Positions 20,439-29,182 of a stretch of 64,000 bases of DNA are shown in pieces; position 1 is the first letter of the stretch, and each line of letters opens with the position of its first letter. The DNA is from Leclercia sp. S52 (GTDB lineage: Bacteria > Pseudomonadota > Gammaproteobacteria > Enterobacterales > Enterobacteriaceae). The stretch lies in assembly GCF_039727615.1 (NCBI RefSeq), contig NZ_CP152474.1, positions 4,588,001-4,652,000 on the forward strand, written 5' to 3'. The notes below the pieces were generated by a model. That model was not told the DNA's origin and searched no databases. It was given only the letters and a program-made list of their open reading frames with translations. A program made the position numbers and the translations under genes.

Positions 20439-20574
20439 CTGCGACTACACCCCTCGCGGTTAATTACTGGCGCTATATACATGGAAGCTAAAAAAATGAT
20501 GAAATAGTTTATCACTTAACTTAACGCACATCACCGCCTGCAAGCGCAGGCCGTCGGTGTACCCGAGCAAAGAT

Positions 20575-21177
20575 ATGAAGAAACCCAACCGTGCCGCCGC
20601 GGGCCAGATACGCATTATCGGCGGCCAGTGGCGAGGCCGTAAACTGCCGGTACCGGATAGCCCCGGCCTGCGCCCGACCACCGACCGCGTTCGCGAGACG
20701 CTGTTTAACTGGCTGGCACCTTCAATGGTAGATGCCCGCTGCCTGGACTGCTTCGCCGGAAGCGGCGCGCTGGGTCTCGAAGCCCTGTCGCGCTACGCCG
20801 CCAGCGCCACGCTGCTGGAGATGGATCGCAGCGTTTCCCAACAGCTTCAGCAAAACCTGGCCTCGCTGAAAGCGACACACGCTAAAGTGGTCAATACTAA
20901 CTCCCTCGCCTTTCTTGCGCAGACAGGTACGCCGCACGATGTGGTGTTTGTCGATCCGCCGTTCCGTAAAGGGCTGCTGGAAGAGACGCTGACGCTGCTG
21001 GAAAACAACGGCTGGCTGGCGGATGATGCGCTAATCTACGTCGAGAGCGAGGTAGAGAACGGTTTACCGCCGGTGCCCGCTCACTGGGAGCTGCACCGGG
21101 AAAAAGTGGCTGGACAGGTCGCCTATCGTCTTTATCACCGTCAATCACAAGGAGAGACTGATGCCGGTACTGATTAA
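20575..21177 (+). CDS. rsmD: 16S rRNA m2G966 methyltransferase RsmD
   Basis: RsmD methylates G966 of 16S rRNA in the 30S subunit using S-adenosylmethionine. It shows the SAM motif DCFAGSGALGLEALSR and the catalytic motif DPPF (VVFVDPPFRKG). The start at 20575 gives MKKPNRAAAGQIRIIGGQWRGRKLP, as in E. coli; an ATG six codons upstream is not needed. It is divergent from ftsY and overlaps yhhL by 17 bases. Confidence 0.95.
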   Translation: MKKPNRAAAGQIRIIGGQWRGRKLPVPDSPGLRPTTDRVRETLFNWLAPSMVDARCLDCFAGSGALGLEALSRYAASATLLEMDRSVSQQLQQNLASLKATHAKVVNTNSLAFLAQTGTPHDVVFVDPPFRKGLLEETLTLLENNGWLADDALIYVESEVENGLPPVPAHWELHREKVAGQVAYRLYHRQSQGETDAGTD

Positions 21178-21442
21178 TCTGGGTCGTTTGCTGATGATCG
21201 GGGTCTGGGCCTTTTTGCTGCTCAACCTCGTCCACCCCTTCCCGCGTCCGATGAATATCTTCGTCAACGTGGCGCTGATCTTCACCTCATTTATGCATGC
21301 CCTGCAGATGGTGATGCTGAAAAACGGTATGCCGAAAGATGGCCCGAAAATGACCGGCTGGCAGCAGCTGCGGGTGTTTATTTTTGGCGTATTTGAGCTG
21401 CTGGTGTGGATGAATAAGTTTAAGGCGCAGGCGAAGAAGTAA
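21161..21442 (+). CDS. yhhL: Inner-membrane protein YhhL (DUF1145)
   Basis: A 93-residue protein with two to three hydrophobic segments (about residues 5-24, 31-50 and 70-86) and a basic C-terminus. Position directly behind and overlapping rsmD, plus sequence, identifies YhhL. Function is unknown. Its GGAGAG ribosome-binding site lies inside the rsmD coding sequence, so translation is probably coupled. Confidence 0.9.
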   Translation: MPVLINLGRLLMIGVWAFLLLNLVHPFPRPMNIFVNVALIFTSFMHALQMVMLKNGMPKDGPKMTGWQQLRVFIFGVFELLVWMNKFKAQAKK

Positions 21443-21455
21443 TGTGCGCGCTGTT

Positions 21456-21522
21456 GCCCGGTGGCGCTATGCTTACCGGGCCTACGGTCCCGTAGGCCGG
21501 GCAAACGCAGTGCCGCCCGGCA
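21456..21522. repeat. REP pair between convergent yhhL and yhhM
   Basis: GCCCGGTGGCGCTATGC to GGGCCTAC and its inverse GTAGGCCGGGCAAACGC to GCCCGGCA form the usual two-unit REP element. Confidence 0.88.
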
Positions 21523-21524
21523 AA

Positions 21525-21884
21525 TCACGGCGCCGGACTGAACCCCTCAAACCGCGAGCCCTTATAACTCAACGTCCCTTTATCCCCCACCGTCAGCTGA
21601 TGGTACTGCTTCTCGTCGAGGCGAAAGGTCATCTCCAGACCGCCGCTCTCCGGCCTGAAGCTCGCTTCATAGCGCATGCTGGTGCCGGCGGGCGTCACCT
21701 GCTGCTGTCGCGATCGACGATCGTTGAGCGCTTTTTCCCGTTTATTGCTCACCACCACCCGCTTTTGCAGTAGCGGGGCGGCGTCGTTATCCGCCTTTTC
21801 CCGGCGCTGCTGCACGAAGCGAAACGAGGCGGCAATAACGATAATTGCCAGCACGATAATAAAAAAAAGCGGCATCTTGCTCAT
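21525..21884 (-). CDS. yhhM: YhhM, membrane-anchored DUF2500 protein
   Basis: The 119-residue protein equals E. coli YhhM in length. One N-terminal TM (about residues 4-22) is followed by a charged linker and a small beta-rich domain (VTPAGTSMRYEASFR to GTLSYKGSRFEGF). Function is unknown. It lies convergent to yhhL and divergent from yhhN, as in E. coli. Confidence 0.9.
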   Translation of the reverse strand: MSKMPLFFIIVLAIIVIAASFRFVQQRREKADNDAAPLLQKRVVVSNKREKALNDRRSRQQQVTPAGTSMRYEASFRPESGGLEMTFRLDEKQYHQLTVGDKGTLSYKGSRFEGFSPAP

Positions 21885-22011
21885 TAGACAATCCTTAAGA
21901 CCAGGCTGAAATCAGAATAGCGTGCCACGCTGTGCATTGCTATTGGCCCGTCTGCACCACTACACTGAAGTGAAACTGTTTATTCAACAATAACAGATAC
22001 AGGGACTTAAT

Positions 22012-22638
22012 ATGCTTTGGTCATTTATCGCTGTCTGTTTCTCCGCATGGCTGTATGTCGATGCGTCCTACCGCGGCCCAGCCTGGCAGCGCTGGCTCTT
22101 TAAACCCGTCACCTTGTTGCTGCTCCTGCTGCTGGCCTGGCAGGCGCCGATGTTTAACGCCATCAGCTACCTGGTGCTCGCCGGGCTCTGCGCGTCGCTG
22201 GCCGGTGATGCCCTGACCCTGCTGCCGCGCCAGCGTCTGCTGTATGCCGTGGGGGCGTTCTTCTTATCGCATCTCCTCTACACCATCTATTTCGCCAGCC
22301 AGATGACGCTGTCGTTCTTCTGGCCGCTGCCGCTGGCGCTGCTGGTGATTGGCGCGCTGCTGATCGCGGTGATCTGGTCGCGTCTGGAAGAGCTGCGCTG
22401 GGCGGTGTGTACCTTTATCGCCATGACGCTGGTGATGGTCTGGCTGGCAGGCGAGCTGTGGTTCTTCCGTCCGACGGCACCGGCCCTGTCGGCCTTTATC
22501 GGCGCCACGCTCCTGCTGCTGGGGAATATCGTCTGGCTGGGTAGCCACTATCGTCGCCGTTTCCGTGCCGATAACGCCATTGCCGCGGCCTGCTACTTCG
22601 CCGGGCACTTCCTGATTGTGCGTTCGCTGTATATTTAA
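22012..22638 (+). CDS. yhhN: YhhN, lysoplasmalogenase-family membrane protein
   Basis: The 208-residue protein has about seven to eight TM helices and the family pattern GDALTLLP and LGNIVWL. The family (YhhN/TMEM86) includes vertebrate lysoplasmalogenase, which cleaves vinyl-ether lysolipids; the bacterial function is not settled. It immediately precedes the ZntR-controlled zntA promoter. Confidence 0.92.
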   Translation: MLWSFIAVCFSAWLYVDASYRGPAWQRWLFKPVTLLLLLLLAWQAPMFNAISYLVLAGLCASLAGDALTLLPRQRLLYAVGAFFLSHLLYTIYFASQMTLSFFWPLPLALLVIGALLIAVIWSRLEELRWAVCTFIAMTLVMVWLAGELWFFRPTAPALSAFIGATLLLLGNIVWLGSHYRRRFRADNAIAAACYFAGHFLIVRSLYI

Positions 22639-22645
22639 ATAGCGC

Positions 22646-22677
22646 TTGACTCTGGAGTCGACTCCAGAGTGCATACT
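22646..22677 (+). promoter_or_regulatory. ZntR-controlled zntA promoter
   Basis: A -35 TTGACT and a -10 CATACT are separated by 20 bases, an over-long spacer filled by a perfect 22-bp palindrome (22649-22670; core CTGGAGTCGACTCCAG). This is the MerR-family design: Zn-ZntR untwists the DNA to bring the boxes into register. It matches the E. coli zntA promoter apart from the -10 (CATACT for TATCCT). Confidence 0.93.
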
Positions 22678-22714
22678 GCGGTTAATGAGAAAATTATCAT
22701 TGCCGGAGAGTGCC

Positions 22715-24901
22715 ATGTCGACTCCAGAAACACCTAAAAAAGTGCCGCAGTTTTCGGCACTTAAGCTCGCCCCCCTTCCCGCTAAAGAACCCTGCTGCGC
22801 TGCGGATCACGGTTCTGTGCAGGCCGAGGCCTCGGCTCCCGTCCAGGGTCAGCGTTACAGCTGGGTGGTCAACGGCATGGACTGTGCAGCCTGCGCCCGC
22901 AAGGTGGAAACCGCCGTCCGCCAGGTCGCGGGCGTCAATCATGTCCAGGTCCTGTTTGCCACCGAAAAACTGCTGGTCGATGCAGGCAGTAACGTCAGCG
23001 CCCAGGTCGAAGCGGCGGTGATCAATGCGGGCTATACGCTGCGCAACGAAAATGCCCCCGCCGAAAAAGCCTCCGTGCTGCGCGATAACCTGCCGCTCAT
23101 CACGCTTATTCTGCTGATGGCCCTGAGCTGGGGGCTGGAACAGTTCAACCACCCGCTCGGCAACCTCGCCTTTATCGCCACCACCCTGGTCGGACTCTGG
23201 CCGGTGGCCCGCCAGGCGCTGCGCCTGATGAAAAGCGGCAGCTGGTTCGCCATTGAAACGCTGATGAGCGTGGCGGCCATCGGGGCGCTGTTTATCGGTG
23301 CCACGGCGGAAGCGGCGATGGTGCTGCTGCTGTTTCTGATTGGCGAGCGGCTCGAGGGCTGGGCGGCCAGCCGGGCGCGGAAAGGGGTCAGCGCCCTGAT
23401 GGCGCTGAAGCCGGAAACTGCTACGCAGGTGATTAATGGCGAGCGCAAAACCGTGCCCATCGCCGCGCTGCGTCCGGGTGATGTGATTGAAGTGGCCGCC
23501 GGTGGGCGTCTGCCTGCCGACGGGACGCTGCTTACCGCCGCGGCCAGCTTTGACGAAAGCGCCCTGACCGGCGAATCCATTCCGGTCGATCGCGCAGCGG
23601 GGGAAAAAGTCCCGGCGGGGGCCACCAGCGTCGATCGTCTGGTGCAGCTGACGGTCCTGTCCGAACCGGGCGACAGCGCCATCGACCGCATCCTGAAGCT
23701 GATCGAAGAGGCGGAAGAACGCCGCGCCCCGGTGGAGCGCTTTATCGACCGCTTCAGCCGGATCTATACCCCGGTGATTATGCTGATTGCGCTGCTGGTC
23801 GCCGTGGTGCCGCCGCTGCTGTTCAGCGCTGCATGGGAAGGCTGGATCTACAAAGGGCTGACCCTGCTGCTGATTGGTTGTCCCTGTGCGCTGGTGATCT
23901 CCACCCCGGCGGCCATTACCTCCGGGCTGGCGGCCGCCGCACGCCGTGGTGCGCTGATTAAAGGCGGTGCCGCGCTGGAGCAACTGGCGCAGGTGCAGCA
24001 GGTGGCGTTCGACAAGACCGGCACCCTGACGGTGGGTAAGCCGCAGGTGACGGGCATTTATCCACATGAGATCCGCGAACAGGATCTGCTGGTGCTGGCC
24101 GCCGCGGTGGAGCAAGGCTCCACCCACCCGCTGGCGCAGGCGATAGTGCGAGAAGCGCAGGCTCGCGGGCTGGCTGTGCCGGCGGCGACCGCCCAGCGCG
24201 CGCTGATGGGGTCGGGGATTGAAGCCGAGGTTGCGGGCAGCAAGGTGCTTATTTGCGCGGCGGATAAATTCCCTGCCCCGCACTTTGCAACGCAAATCGC
24301 TACCCTGGAGCAGGCCGGACAGACGGTGGTGATGGTGGTGCAGGACGACGTGGCAAAAGGTCTGGTCGCGCTGCGGGATACCCTGCGGGATGACGCGAAA
24401 GAGGCCGTAGCCGCGCTGCATCAATTGGGCATCAAGGGAGCGATTCTGACCGGCGATAATCCACGTGCCGCCGCGGCCATTGCCGGCGAGCTGGGCCTCG
24501 ATTTCCGCGCCGGGCTGCTGCCTGCCGATAAAGTACAGGCGGTGACGGCCCTGAATGCGGACATGCCGCTGGCGATGGTCGGAGACGGGATTAACGACGC
24601 CCCGGCAATGAAGGCGGCCACGCTGGGTATTGCGATGGGCAGCGGCACCGACGTGGCGCTGGAGACCGCCGATGCGGCGCTGACCCACAACCGCCTGACC
24701 GGGCTGGCGCAGATGATAAGTCTGGCCCGCGCGACGCGCGCCAATATCCGGCAGAACATCGCCATTGCGCTGGGGTTGAAGGGGATTTTCCTGGTGACCA
24801 CGTTACTGGGAATGACGGGATTGTGGCTGGCGGTGCTGGCGGATACCGGAGCGACGGTACTGGTGACGGCGAACGCGTTGCGGCTGTTGCGTGGTCGGTA
24901 A
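22715..24901 (+). CDS. zntA: Zn2+/Cd2+/Pb2+-exporting P-type ATPase ZntA
   Basis: ZntA pumps Zn, Cd and Pb ions out of the cytoplasm. The domains run in order: an N-terminal metal-binding domain with a CCAADH segment and GMDCAAC, eight TMs with the CPC site (IGCPCALV), the actuator loop LTGESIP, phosphorylation motif DKTGTLTVGK, and GDGINDAPA. The start at 22715 gives MSTPETPKK and 728 residues (E. coli 732), with GGAG 8 bases upstream. An earlier in-frame start would lie inside the promoter. It is monocistronic and followed by three REP units. Confidence 0.96.
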   Translation: MSTPETPKKVPQFSALKLAPLPAKEPCCAADHGSVQAEASAPVQGQRYSWVVNGMDCAACARKVETAVRQVAGVNHVQVLFATEKLLVDAGSNVSAQVEAAVINAGYTLRNENAPAEKASVLRDNLPLITLILLMALSWGLEQFNHPLGNLAFIATTLVGLWPVARQALRLMKSGSWFAIETLMSVAAIGALFIGATAEAAMVLLLFLIGERLEGWAASRARKGVSALMALKPETATQVINGERKTVPIAALRPGDVIEVAAGGRLPADGTLLTAAASFDESALTGESIPVDRAAGEKVPAGATSVDRLVQLTVLSEPGDSAIDRILKLIEEAEERRAPVERFIDRFSRIYTPVIMLIALLVAVVPPLLFSAAWEGWIYKGLTLLLIGCPCALVISTPAAITSGLAAAARRGALIKGGAALEQLAQVQQVAFDKTGTLTVGKPQVTGIYPHEIREQDLLVLAAAVEQGSTHPLAQAIVREAQARGLAVPAATAQRALMGSGIEAEVAGSKVLICAADKFPAPHFATQIATLEQAGQTVVMVVQDDVAKGLVALRDTLRDDAKEAVAALHQLGIKGAILTGDNPRAAAAIAGELGLDFRAGLLPADKVQAVTALNADMPLAMVGDGINDAPAMKAATLGIAMGSGTDVALETADAALTHNRLTGLAQMISLARATRANIRQNIAIALGLKGIFLVTTLLGMTGLWLAVLADTGATVLVTANALRLLRGR

Positions 24902-24907
24902 AAAAAC

Positions 24908-25026
24908 GCCCGGCGGCGCTACGCTTGCACGGGCCTACGGTTTTGTAGGCCGGGTAAGGCGTAGCCGCCACCCGGCAAAATACAGGCACAGAATATGTAG
25001 GCCGGGCAAGCGCAGCGCCGCCCGGC
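24908..25026. repeat. Cluster of three REP units (BIME) after zntA
   Basis: Three alternating palindromic units: GCCCGGCGGCGCTACGC to GGGCCTAC, GTAGGCCGGGTAAGGCG to CACCCGGCA, and GTAGGCCGGGCAAGCGC to GCCCGGCA. They fill the space between convergent zntA and the TRAP operon and mark its boundary. Confidence 0.88.
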
Positions 25027-25033
25027 ATTTTCA

Positions 25034-26320
25034 CTACTGCATCCCCAACATCCGCGGCAGCCACAGCGATATCGCCGGGATGTAGGTCACCATCCCCAGC
25101 ACCAGCAGCAGCGCACCGTAGAACGGCAGCATCGCCCGGACCACGCTCTCAATCTTCTGCTTACTCACCGCACTGGCAACAAACAGCACTGACCCCACCG
25201 GCGGCGTAATCAGCCCAATCCCGAGGTTGACCATCATGATCATCCCGAAATGCACCGGATCGATGCCCAGCGAGTTGGTCACCGGCAGCAGCACCGGAGT
25301 CAGGATCAGGATGATCGGCGCCATGTCCATCAGGGTGCCAATCAGCAGCAGCATGACGTTGAGGTACATCAGGATCACGTACTTGTTGTCCGAGAGCGAG
25401 GTGAAGAACTCGGTGATCCGCATCGGCAACTGCATGTAGGTCATCACCGCGCCAAACGCCGCCGCGAAGCCAATCAGGATCATCACGATCGTCACCGTTT
25501 TCACCGTGCGGCACATCAGCTTCGGCAGCTCGTTCCACTTGTAGTCGCGGTAGATAAACATGGTGACAAAGAATGCCCACAGGCAGGCAACCGCCGCCGA
25601 TTCCGTCGCGGTAAAGATCCCCGACAAAATACCGCCGAGAATGATCACCACAGTCATCAGCCCCCACAGGGCATCGAAGAAAATCTTCAGTGCCTGCTTA
25701 AAGGGGATCCGCTCGCCTTTCGGATACCCGCGCTTATGGGCAAAGCCCAGGCACAGGATCATCAGGCACAGACCCAGCAGCAGCCCCGGCAGCACCCCGG
25801 CGATAAACAGCGTCGCAATCGACACCGTCCCGCCTGCCGCCAGGGAGTAGATCACCGAGTTGTGGCTGGGCGGGATCAGAATCGCCTGCACCGAGCCGCT
25901 GGCGGTCACCGCCGCCGCGTACTCACGTGGATAGCCCTTCTTCTCCATCTCCGGGATCATCACGCTGCCGATGGAGGCGGTATCCGCCACCGACGAGCCC
26001 GAAATCGCGCCGAAGAAGGTCGAGGCGACGATATTCACCAGCGACAGCCCGCCGCGAATAAAGCCGACAAAGATATAGGCAAAGTTCACCAGCCGGCGGG
26101 CAATGCCCCCTTCCGCCATGATCGCCCCGGCGAGGATAAAGAACGGGATCGCCAGCAGGGTAAATTTATTAACCCCGCTGGTGATCTGGATCATCAGCGC
26201 TTCCAGCGGCAGATCGATCCACAGCGCCCCGGCCACCGCACTTAGCCCGACGGCAAAGGCCACCGGCATCCCCAGCGCCAGCAAAATGGCGAGGGTGAAG
26301 AGCAAAACAAACGCATCCAT
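25034..26320 (-). CDS. TRAP transporter large permease (DctM family)
   Basis: The large membrane subunit of a tripartite ATP-independent periplasmic transporter, 428 residues with about 12 TM helices. Family motifs include PFFILAGAIMAEGGIARRLV, SSVADTASIG and LITPPVGSVLF. It drives substrate uptake with the Na+/H+ gradient, together with the small permease and binding protein upstream. It resembles the YiaN/SiaM type; the substrate is unknown. It is the last gene of a three-gene operon. Confidence 0.92.
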   Translation of the reverse strand: MDAFVLLFTLAILLALGMPVAFAVGLSAVAGALWIDLPLEALMIQITSGVNKFTLLAIPFFILAGAIMAEGGIARRLVNFAYIFVGFIRGGLSLVNIVASTFFGAISGSSVADTASIGSVMIPEMEKKGYPREYAAAVTASGSVQAILIPPSHNSVIYSLAAGGTVSIATLFIAGVLPGLLLGLCLMILCLGFAHKRGYPKGERIPFKQALKIFFDALWGLMTVVIILGGILSGIFTATESAAVACLWAFFVTMFIYRDYKWNELPKLMCRTVKTVTIVMILIGFAAAFGAVMTYMQLPMRITEFFTSLSDNKYVILMYLNVMLLLIGTLMDMAPIILILTPVLLPVTNSLGIDPVHFGMIMMVNLGIGLITPPVGSVLFVASAVSKQKIESVVRAMLPFYGALLLVLGMVTYIPAISLWLPRMLGMQ

Positions 26321-26330
26321 AATTCACCCC

Positions 26331-26840
26331 TTAAGTGTGGTTGCCGATCAGCACGACCGGACGGTTTTCCTGGGAGCCAAACAGCAGGCGCTCAAGGACA
26401 AACAAAATGAGGATCGCTGAACCGATGGGCAGCGGCAGATAGCTCTCGCCGGAGGTCAGCACCGGGAACTCCGCCACCGGCTGTTCCCACAGTTCGATAC
26501 AGAGCAGATAGCTGTACCAGAAGATGATCAGCGAAATCAGCAGCATCAGCACATCCACCACCTTGGCGCACAGCGTTTTTAACGCCGCAGGCAGGCGGTC
26601 GGTGAGCATGTTTACCGCGATATGCGATCCGGCGCGGTAGCCCACAGCCGCGCCGATAAAGGTAAAGGTCACCATGCAGATAATGGCGATCGGCTCCGGC
26701 CAGGACTCGCCACGATTGAGGACGTAGCGGGAAAAAATCCCAATCGGGATCACGATGGTCATCACCAGCAACGAAACGCCCGCCACGGCCATGGCGAGCA
26801 GGTACAGGCGATCCATCCACTTCAGATAGTGTTCGGACAT
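26331..26840 (-). CDS. TRAP transporter small permease (DctQ family)
   Basis: A 169-residue protein with four TM helices (about residues 13-35, 47-68, 88-112 and 128-150) and the family pattern VLNRGESWPEPIA. It forms the membrane complex with the DctM protein 10 bases downstream. Confidence 0.92.
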   Translation of the reverse strand: MSEHYLKWMDRLYLLAMAVAGVSLLVMTIVIPIGIFSRYVLNRGESWPEPIAIICMVTFTFIGAAVGYRAGSHIAVNMLTDRLPAALKTLCAKVVDVLMLLISLIIFWYSYLLCIELWEQPVAEFPVLTSGESYLPLPIGSAILILFVLERLLFGSQENRPVVLIGNHT

Positions 26841-26859
26841 ACGTCCTCCACGCAGAGGG

Positions 26860-27831
26860 TTACTGGACGTCAGCGATCGCTTTCATCAGATCCTGATGCT
26901 TGTCGCCATACTGGGCGCGCACCGGCTCCGTCGCTTTGATAAACACCGACTTGTCGATGTCATGGAACTGCACGCCGCCGGCCTTCATTTTTTCCAGCGC
27001 CTGGGTGTTGTAGGCTTGCCAGAGTTTGCGCTGCTCCATCTGTGCTTCACGGGCCAGGGTTTTAATCTTTTCCTGCTCATCGGCGCTCAGCTTGTCCCAC
27101 TTCACTTTGGAGTAGAGCAGCATTTCCGGGGTGATAAAGTGGCCGCTGAGGGTGTAGTTTTTCGCCACCGGCATGTAGTTGTGGGCGACAAAGGTTGGCG
27201 GGTTGTTCTCGGCACCGTCAATGACCCCGGTCTGCATCCCGCTGTAGACTTCGCTGACCCCCATCGCCACCGAGTTAGCCCCCATGTCTTTCAGCGTGGC
27301 CAGCGCCACCGGGCTGCCCTGAACGCGGATCTTCATCCCTTTCAGATCCTCCGGTTTCACCACCGGATTCTTGGTGATCAGGTTACGCGTGCCGGAGTCC
27401 ATCCAGCCGAGGAACACCAGGCGGGATTTCGGGTTGGCGGTCAGCTTCTCGCCGATCTGCTTGCCGATATCGCCGTCGATCACTTTGTGCATATGGTCTT
27501 CATCGCGGAAGACGTAGGGCAGCGTAAAGACTTCAATATCCGGCAGGATCGCGGCCACCGGCGCCATAGAAACGCGGATGATATCGATAGCGCCCAGCTG
27601 GGCCTGCTCAATCATCTGCTTTTCATCCCCCAGCACGCCGCCGGGGAAGACCTTCATCTCCAGCTTGCCGTCGGTTTGTTGTTTGAGTTTTTCACCCATG
27701 TGCTGCACCGCCACCACGTTCGGGTAGCCTTCAGGATGCACATCGGCAGCTTTAATGGTTTGAGCAGAAACAGAGGCAGCGACAGCAGACAGACACAGAG
27801 CGGCCAGCAACGGCTTGAGGGTCGTTTTCAT
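26860..27831 (-). CDS. TRAP transporter substrate-binding protein (DctP family)
   Basis: A 323-residue periplasmic protein with a signal peptide ending at VSAQ. DctP hallmarks are GVLGDEKQMIEQ, the carboxylate-binding Arg in DLKGMKIRVQGSP and the VIDGAENNP segment. The conserved Arg suggests an organic-acid ligand such as a C4-dicarboxylate, sugar acid or keto acid; which one cannot be told from sequence. K-12 has no TRAP operon between zntA and tusA. Confidence 0.92.
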   Translation of the reverse strand: MKTTLKPLLAALCLSAVAASVSAQTIKAADVHPEGYPNVVAVQHMGEKLKQQTDGKLEMKVFPGGVLGDEKQMIEQAQLGAIDIIRVSMAPVAAILPDIEVFTLPYVFRDEDHMHKVIDGDIGKQIGEKLTANPKSRLVFLGWMDSGTRNLITKNPVVKPEDLKGMKIRVQGSPVALATLKDMGANSVAMGVSEVYSGMQTGVIDGAENNPPTFVAHNYMPVAKNYTLSGHFITPEMLLYSKVKWDKLSADEQEKIKTLAREAQMEQRKLWQAYNTQALEKMKAGGVQFHDIDKSVFIKATEPVRAQYGDKHQDLMKAIADVQ

Positions 27832-27982
27832 CGAGTCAACTCCAGGGTAGTGAGGGTAGGTATCGAAACGTCGTTTTATTTATACGTTTAATAACTAGAC
27901 TACGGCCTGGAAAGCGTAGGTGAAGCGCCTCACAAAAAGCGCCAAAAAATGAAATGGTGGTTCAGATTTGTGCGGGATGTCA

Positions 27983-28015
27983 TGCCGGGTGGCGGCTACG
28001 CCTTACCCGGCCTAC
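27983..28015. repeat. Single REP unit after tusA
   Basis: GCCGGGTGGCGGCTACGCC followed by TTACCCGGCCTAC lies between the TRAP promoter region and the tusA 3' end. Nothing else was recognised in 27832-28031 besides the TRAP operon's own promoter region. Confidence 0.85.
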
Positions 28016-28031
28016 AAGGTCAACGGACTTG

Positions 28032-28274
28032 TTACCCTTTGCGAATCAGATACCGATACGGCAGCGCCCCGGTCTCCTGCGCCAGCAGCTCATGTTCCAT
28101 AAAGGTACAGAAGCCCGGAATATCACGGGTTGTGGCCGGATCGTCGGCAATAATTAACAGCGTTTCGCCGGATTGCATCGTGCGCACGGTTTTGCGCACC
28201 ATCATGACGGGTTCCGGGCAGCGCAGGCCCTGGGCATCAAGGGTGTGGTCCGGGTGGGTAAACAGATCGGTCAT
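28032..28274 (-). CDS. tusA: Sulfur-carrier protein TusA
   Basis: TusA takes persulfide sulfur from IscS and passes it to TusBCD for 2-thiouridine formation in tRNA. The 80-residue protein keeps the active Cys in [10 protein letters not shown] (Cys19) and ends YRYLIRKG as in E. coli. The start at 28274 ([19 protein letters not shown]) fits E. coli; a longer reading to 28331 is unnecessary. It is divergent from yhhQ. Confidence 0.95.
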   Translation of the reverse strand: MTDLFTHPDHTLDAQGLRCPEPVMMVRKTVRTMQSGETLLIIADDPATTRDIPGFCTFMEHELLAQETGALPYRYLIRKG

Positions 28275-28402
28275 CTTGGTCTCGTCCAGATAAAAACGGC
28301 AGTAGTTTACGCCGCGAGCCGGGCAAAGCAAACCAGGTTAACGATTGCGTGAAAATTAGCCATTGCAAACTGCCATCAAAGCAGTATCATGCGGCGGCTT
28401 TA

Positions 28403-28438
28403 TTGGGTTCCCTCACCCCAAATATTAATCAAAAAGGT
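28403..28438 (+). promoter_or_regulatory. Candidate preQ1-I riboswitch in the yhhQ leader
   Basis: A 5-bp stem TTGGG/CCCAA (28403-28407 with 28417-28421) closes the loop TTCCCTCAC. An A-rich tail follows, ending AAAAAGG. CCT in the loop (28411-28413) can pair with AGG at 28435-28437, giving an H-type pseudoknot. The GGTTC and CACCC core and A-rich tail are hallmarks of the preQ1-I class. The tail is the yhhQ ribosome-binding site (AAAGG, 7 bases before the ATG), so ligand binding would hide it. YhhQ imports queuosine precursors, which fits the ligand. Confidence 0.68.
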
Positions 28439-28444
28439 CACAAT

Positions 28445-29110
28445 ATGACGCAGTTCTCTCAATCGCAGCGCGTAAAAGCGTTGTTCTGGCTTTCGCTTTT
28501 TCATCTGCTGGTGATCACCTCCAGTAACTACCTGGTGCAGCTGCCAATCTCCATTTTTGGTTTTCATACCACCTGGGGCGCGTTCAGTTTCCCGTTTATC
28601 TTCCTTGCGACCGATCTCACCGTCCGCATCTTTGGCGCCCCGCTGGCCCGACGCATTATCTTTGCCGTTATGCTCCCGGCGCTGTTCGTTTCGTACGTGA
28701 TTTCGTCCCTGTTCTATATGGGCAGCTGGCAGGGCTTTGAGGCGCTGACGCACTTCAACCTGTTCGTCGCCCGTATCGCCGCCGCCAGCTTTATGGCCTA
28801 TGCGCTGGGGCAGATCCTCGACGTGCATGTCTTTAACCGCCTGCGACAGAACCATCGCTGGTGGATGGCACCGACCGCCTCAACGCTGTTTGGCAACGTC
28901 AGCGACACCCTGGCCTTTTTCTTTATCGCCTTCTGGCGCAGCCCGGATGCGTTCATGGCGCAGCACTGGATGGAAATTGCGCTGGTGGACTACGCCTTTA
29001 AGGTACTTATCAGCCTGGTCTTCTTCCTGCCGATGTACGGCGTGCTGCTGAATATGTTGCTGAAAAGATTCGCGGATAAATCTGAAATCCCGGGATTGCA
29101 GGCTGGTTAA
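28445..29110 (+). CDS. yhhQ: Queuosine precursor transporter YhhQ (COG1738)
   Basis: YhhQ carries preQ0/preQ1 across the inner membrane for tRNA queuosine salvage. The 221-residue protein, starting MTQFSQSQRVKALFW, has about six TM helices and the family segments FLATDLTVRIFG and FGNVSDTLAFFFIAFW. The start at 28445 gives the E. coli length and follows AAAGG; an upstream ATG at 28349 would span the candidate riboswitch. Confidence 0.94.
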   Translation: MTQFSQSQRVKALFWLSLFHLLVITSSNYLVQLPISIFGFHTTWGAFSFPFIFLATDLTVRIFGAPLARRIIFAVMLPALFVSYVISSLFYMGSWQGFEALTHFNLFVARIAAASFMAYALGQILDVHVFNRLRQNHRWWMAPTASTLFGNVSDTLAFFFIAFWRSPDAFMAQHWMEIALVDYAFKVLISLVFFLPMYGVLLNMLLKRFADKSEIPGLQAG

Positions 29111-29182
29111 GGGTTCCCCTGAACAGTTGTGATAAGATGGATTGATGCGCCGTTATGGCCGTTTATCGAAAGGAAGAATGTA

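Noticed and set aside
22697..24688. 663-codon open frame antisense to zntA
   Set aside because: A shadow of a GC-rich gene: His/Gln/Arg-rich translation, no ribosome site and fully covered by zntA.
24908..25026. Possible CRISPR-like array
   Set aside because: The units alternate in orientation, have no regular spacers and match REP palindromes; no cas genes are present.
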